DNA of 64,000 bases from Caryophanales bacterium UBA4691. Lineage in GTDB: Bacteria; Bacillota_I; Bacilli_A; RFN20; CAG-826. This document shows positions 61,516-64,000 of this stretch, piece after piece. Position numbers and translations under genes: made by a program. The notes under the pieces were generated by a model. The model worked only from the letters and a program-made list of their open reading frames with translations. It made no database searches and was not told the DNA's origin. Position 1 is the first letter of the stretch. Every line of letters starts with the position of its first letter. The stretch is taken from the NCBI GenBank assembly GCA_002404865.1, contig DHKP01000015.1, forward strand, positions 33,473-97,472, read 5' to 3'.

Positions 61516-64000
61516 TTATTTCAAAGAAATGGTAACTGGAGTACAAGTATAATCTGTCCCGTCATCAGGATAATCAAATGTGAGGCGTAGCGAAGAATGG
61601 CCGCTTTCAAATCCTATTGTTTTGACAATAACACCACTCTTAGAGGTAGAACTAACAAGCGTGAACGTGCCATCCGAATAATTGAAGTTTGCGGTAATGG
61701 TGTCCGTTGCAGTTTCCCAGTCGCAATCATACTGATACAAGAACGATAACGTGAAGGATGAGTCATCATTCTTTACTAATGTTGGCTTTGTCACCACAGA
61801 ACCATAATTTTGTGGTTTAACCTTTCCTAAATATTCCACTATCCCAGCATCGCTATTTTCATAAACAACAATATCCTGAGTCATATCTAGACCAGATTTA
61901 TTATCGTGTGCCTTGATAGAATATGTCCCAGCTTCAGTTGCATTAAATGTGAAGGTTTGGTATCCAGAATACGAGTATAGAGATCCTTTCGTAATTGTCG
62001 CTTTATCCGCATTGGAGCTAGTGATTGAATACACGATGTCTATAGCGGTATTCTTGTCAAATTTCACTTTGCAAGAAACGGAATCGCCAGCAATCGTTTT
62101 AGTGGTTCCATCATAAGTCAAGGTTTTGGTTTTTTGCTCAGCAAATTTTAAATGGAATGTTTTGGATAATTTTGCGGCATGAATTGTAACCGGGAGATCT
62201 TCAATCTCTTCATTAGCGGTGATATAGTTACCGGTAATTGTAACTTTTGATTTATATTGCTCATCAACCGTTAAATATCCTGTATCGACTGCGGCATTAT
62301 AAGTTGAAGGTAAAGTATTGATAAAGTTAAAAGACACATTTACGCCAGGAGCAAATTCCGTGCCTACTTTTTTGTTTGAGCCATATCCGGTATAGAATTC
62401 AGCGTCGAAGCCAGTAAGATACATGCTGTCAGGATCAAATAGTCCCGTAGAAACTTCTCTAGTCCCGCTTTCTAAAACGCCATCAATAATTGTGTAACCC
62501 TCTAGAGTGACATTATCGTCCCAATCAATATCATAATTTGTTAATTTGCCATTCACAGAGACGAGGAGGTCATTATTAAACGAAAGTGTTAATTCAATGC
62601 ATTTCTTAGCATAACTACTAACTGAATCCATCTTAAGCGTATAAACCTCACCGTCTAACGCTTTTGAGTATTGGAATGAATTTTTGTTATCAGCATTCGA
62701 TGTACCGAAAAATGTAGAATTGAAGTAGTTGTTCAAAATATATTTTGCGAATCCACATTTCGAAGAATTGGTATCGAAACTACCAACATAAGGATAATTT
62801 ACGGCGTTTAAGGCAATGGGTTTATCAACTTCAGTGTAACCACCTTCACTTTCGACAACGTCTTTTTTAAGAACATCCGGCGTTCCGGTAGGATTATCGT
62901 CATCGTCAAAACTTTCTGTATATTGAATCAAGTCATCGTTATAGTAAGTGAAAGAAATCCTTTCGTTCTTGTCGCCAGAAGAATATTGTGACTTCTTTTT
63001 GTGTCTAGTGACGCTTCGATTATCGCTATTCACAACAAAGTCATACTTATCGTATGTAGTATCCTTCCCAGTTGCGTCTTGATCTTGGAAATAAAGGTGA
63101 CCTTGCTTTGCCATTGTGGCTTCTTTTTGATCGGCAGTTTGTAGTTTAGCTTTAATCGAAGGAACATAGGCGTCGAACGCGGATTTGACTGTTACAGCGA
63201 CAAAAGCTTCCTTCCCGCCTGCATGGATAGTAACGAGGACGGAATCGTCTGAAGCATTTAATCCAGTAATGGTGTCGCCGTCTACCGAGACATACTTCGA
63301 ATCCGAAGAAGTCAAAGTGAAACTTTGGTCGGCTGTTTCAGGGAGAATCATAACATTTGTGAAAGTGAACGATTCACCTTTTACAATCTCAATACTGGTC
63401 TTTTCATAAGAAACGGACTCGACAGGTGAATAACTAGCCAAAACGGTAAACTCGACTGGATCTGACGTTACGTCATGAACTTTCAATGTTATGGTTGCTA
63501 CACCCGCCGCTAGTGCGGTAACCATTCCACTATCGTTAACGGAAAGAACAGCGGGATTGCTAGAAACGTATTCCAAAGGATAGTTATTAACGTTACCTTT
63601 GACTTTGCTAACGAGCCGATACGTACCATTAGCAACAAGATATTTCTTACTAGGCGCTTCAATCGCAACTGTTAATTCTTTGCTTTCTTCTAGAATGGTC
63701 AAAGTAATTTCATTTGACTTGATTTCGCCGAGTTCTGCATGGATTTTGCTAGTTCCAACTTTTAATCCTTTGACCACGCCAGCACTCGTGATTGAAACAT
63801 TATCATTATTAGCAACAAAAGTGACATTGGTTTGATCGGTGTTTTTGATATCAAAAGTAAGTTGGATTTCTTCATTGACTTCAATTTCGCTCTTGGATGG
63901 TTCTTTCAAAGTGATTGAAGGTACTTTCTTTGGCGTTACCGTTATCACTAATGGCGCGGAAGTGACTTCCCCTGCTTTACAGGTAATTTCGCTAGTTCCT
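61516..64000 (-). CDS. BIG2-domain surface protein, 5' end outside window (partial)
   Basis: The frame stays open to the window edge, so the gene is cut at its 5' end; a GTG at 63948 is an internal codon, preceded in frame by ITCKAGEVTSAPLVITVTPK. At least 827 residues are seen. Three BIG2-type Ig domains come first (phrases SEIEVNEEIQLTFDI, VNDSGMVTALAAGVATITLK, SIEIVKGESFTFTNVMILP). A middle region includes FFGTSNADN and GEVYTLKMDSV, then Ig-like segments and a C-terminal domain opening YENSDAGIVEYLGKV. It is a paralog of the 57737 product and of the 12230 and 18320 lipoproteins. A lipoprotein signal would be expected beyond the edge. Function unknown. Confidence 0.87.
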   Translation of the reverse strand, partial: GTSEITCKAGEVTSAPLVITVTPKKVPSITLKEPSKSEIEVNEEIQLTFDIKNTDQTNVTFVANNDNVSITSAGVVKGLKVGTSKIHAELGEIKSNEITLTILEESKELTVAIEAPSKKYLVANGTYRLVSKVKGNVNNYPLEYVSSNPAVLSVNDSGMVTALAAGVATITLKVHDVTSDPVEFTVLASYSPVESVSYEKTSIEIVKGESFTFTNVMILPETADQSFTLTSSDSKYVSVDGDTITGLNASDDSVLVTIHAGGKEAFVAVTVKSAFDAYVPSIKAKLQTADQKEATMAKQGHLYFQDQDATGKDTTYDKYDFVVNSDNRSVTRHKKKSQYSSGDKNERISFTYYNDDLIQYTESFDDDDNPTGTPDVLKKDVVESEGGYTEVDKPIALNAVNYPYVGSFDTNSSKCGFAKYILNNYFNSTFFGTSNADNKNSFQYSKALDGEVYTLKMDSVSSYAKKCIELTLSFNNDLLVSVNGKLTNYDIDWDDNVTLEGYTIIDGVLESGTREVSTGLFDPDSMYLTGFDAEFYTGYGSNKKVGTEFAPGVNVSFNFINTLPSTYNAAVDTGYLTVDEQYKSKVTITGNYITANEEIEDLPVTIHAAKLSKTFHLKFAEQKTKTLTYDGTTKTIAGDSVSCKVKFDKNTAIDIVYSITSSNADKATITKGSLYSYSGYQTFTFNATEAGTYSIKAHDNKSGLDMTQDIVVYENSDAGIVEYLGKVKPQNYGSVVTKPTLVKNDDSSFTLSFLYQYDCDWETATDTITANFNYSDGTFTLVSSTSKSGVIVKTIGFESGHSSLRLTFDYPDDGTDYTCTPVTISLK

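Noticed and set aside
1..64000. Mycoplasma genetic code (TGA = Trp)
   Set aside because: TGA ends oppF, the lysine ABC ATPase and the DUF234 ATPase at natural positions, and Trp is encoded by TGG throughout.

Overview
The window looks like a chromosomal segment of an uncultured, low-GC, Gram-positive-type bacterium of the Bacilli/Mollicutes-related gut lineages. This is inferred from strong AAAGGAGG-type ribosome binding sites, sigma-A-like promoters (TTGACA/TATAAT-like), a lysine riboswitch, OppC/OppD/OppF proteins carrying the large insertions I associate with Mollicutes, and a very large complement of type II lipoproteins. TGA is a stop codon here (for example ending oppF at 6430-6432) and Trp is TGG, so the standard bacterial code is used, not mycoplasma code 4. 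I saw no rRNA, tRNA, CRISPR array or intact insertion sequence.

Layout. 1-8612 (+): the 3' end of oppA, then oppBCDF, a small membrane protein and a secreted M6-type metalloprotease lipoprotein, ending in a clear terminator. This is a peptide-uptake unit with a linked extracellular peptidase. 8819-11911 (-): a lipoprotein built of about ten divergent InlB-type repeats. 12230-23905 (+): two operons encoding six lipoproteins. 24090-26161 (-): an isochorismatase-like hydrolase and a DUF234-type AAA ATPase. 26402-32528 (-): a three-gene basic amino-acid ABC transporter under a lysine riboswitch, flanked on both sides by paralogous, interrupted lipoprotein genes (InlB repeat plus DUF6273-like domain). 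32529-33440: an AT-rich gap followed by a GC-richer patch with a transposase remnant. 33585-43030 (-): a five-gene lipoprotein operon including a 1215-residue BspA-type leucine-rich-repeat protein. 43606-49884 (+): an M13 peptidase lipoprotein and two more lipoproteins. 50060-55728 (+): three AAA ATPase/nuclease-like genes, with a decayed KilA-N gene between the first and second. 56005-64000 (-): a four-gene lipoprotein operon including a second leucine-rich-repeat protein, running off the right edge.

Two themes stand out. First, about twenty lipoproteins have a lipobox, and most of the unassigned ones fall into a few mutually related families that share modules: a 'GYLL...YSF' block, an 'IPY...GF' C-terminal block (tandemly repeated about five times in the protein at 33585-35702), and BIG2 N-terminal domains. 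They look like an expanded, diversified surface-protein superfamily. Second, each of the four AAA ATPase genes is preceded by short phased repeats: pairs of 15-bp tandem repeats before both DUF234-type genes, two diverged copies of an inverted-repeat element before the first AAA_14/DUF4143-type gene, and 12-13-bp repeats on a 32-33-bp pitch before the second. Similar 33-bp-pitch repeats lie downstream of the last one. This gene-plus-operator-array arrangement is the best candidate here for an undescribed system.
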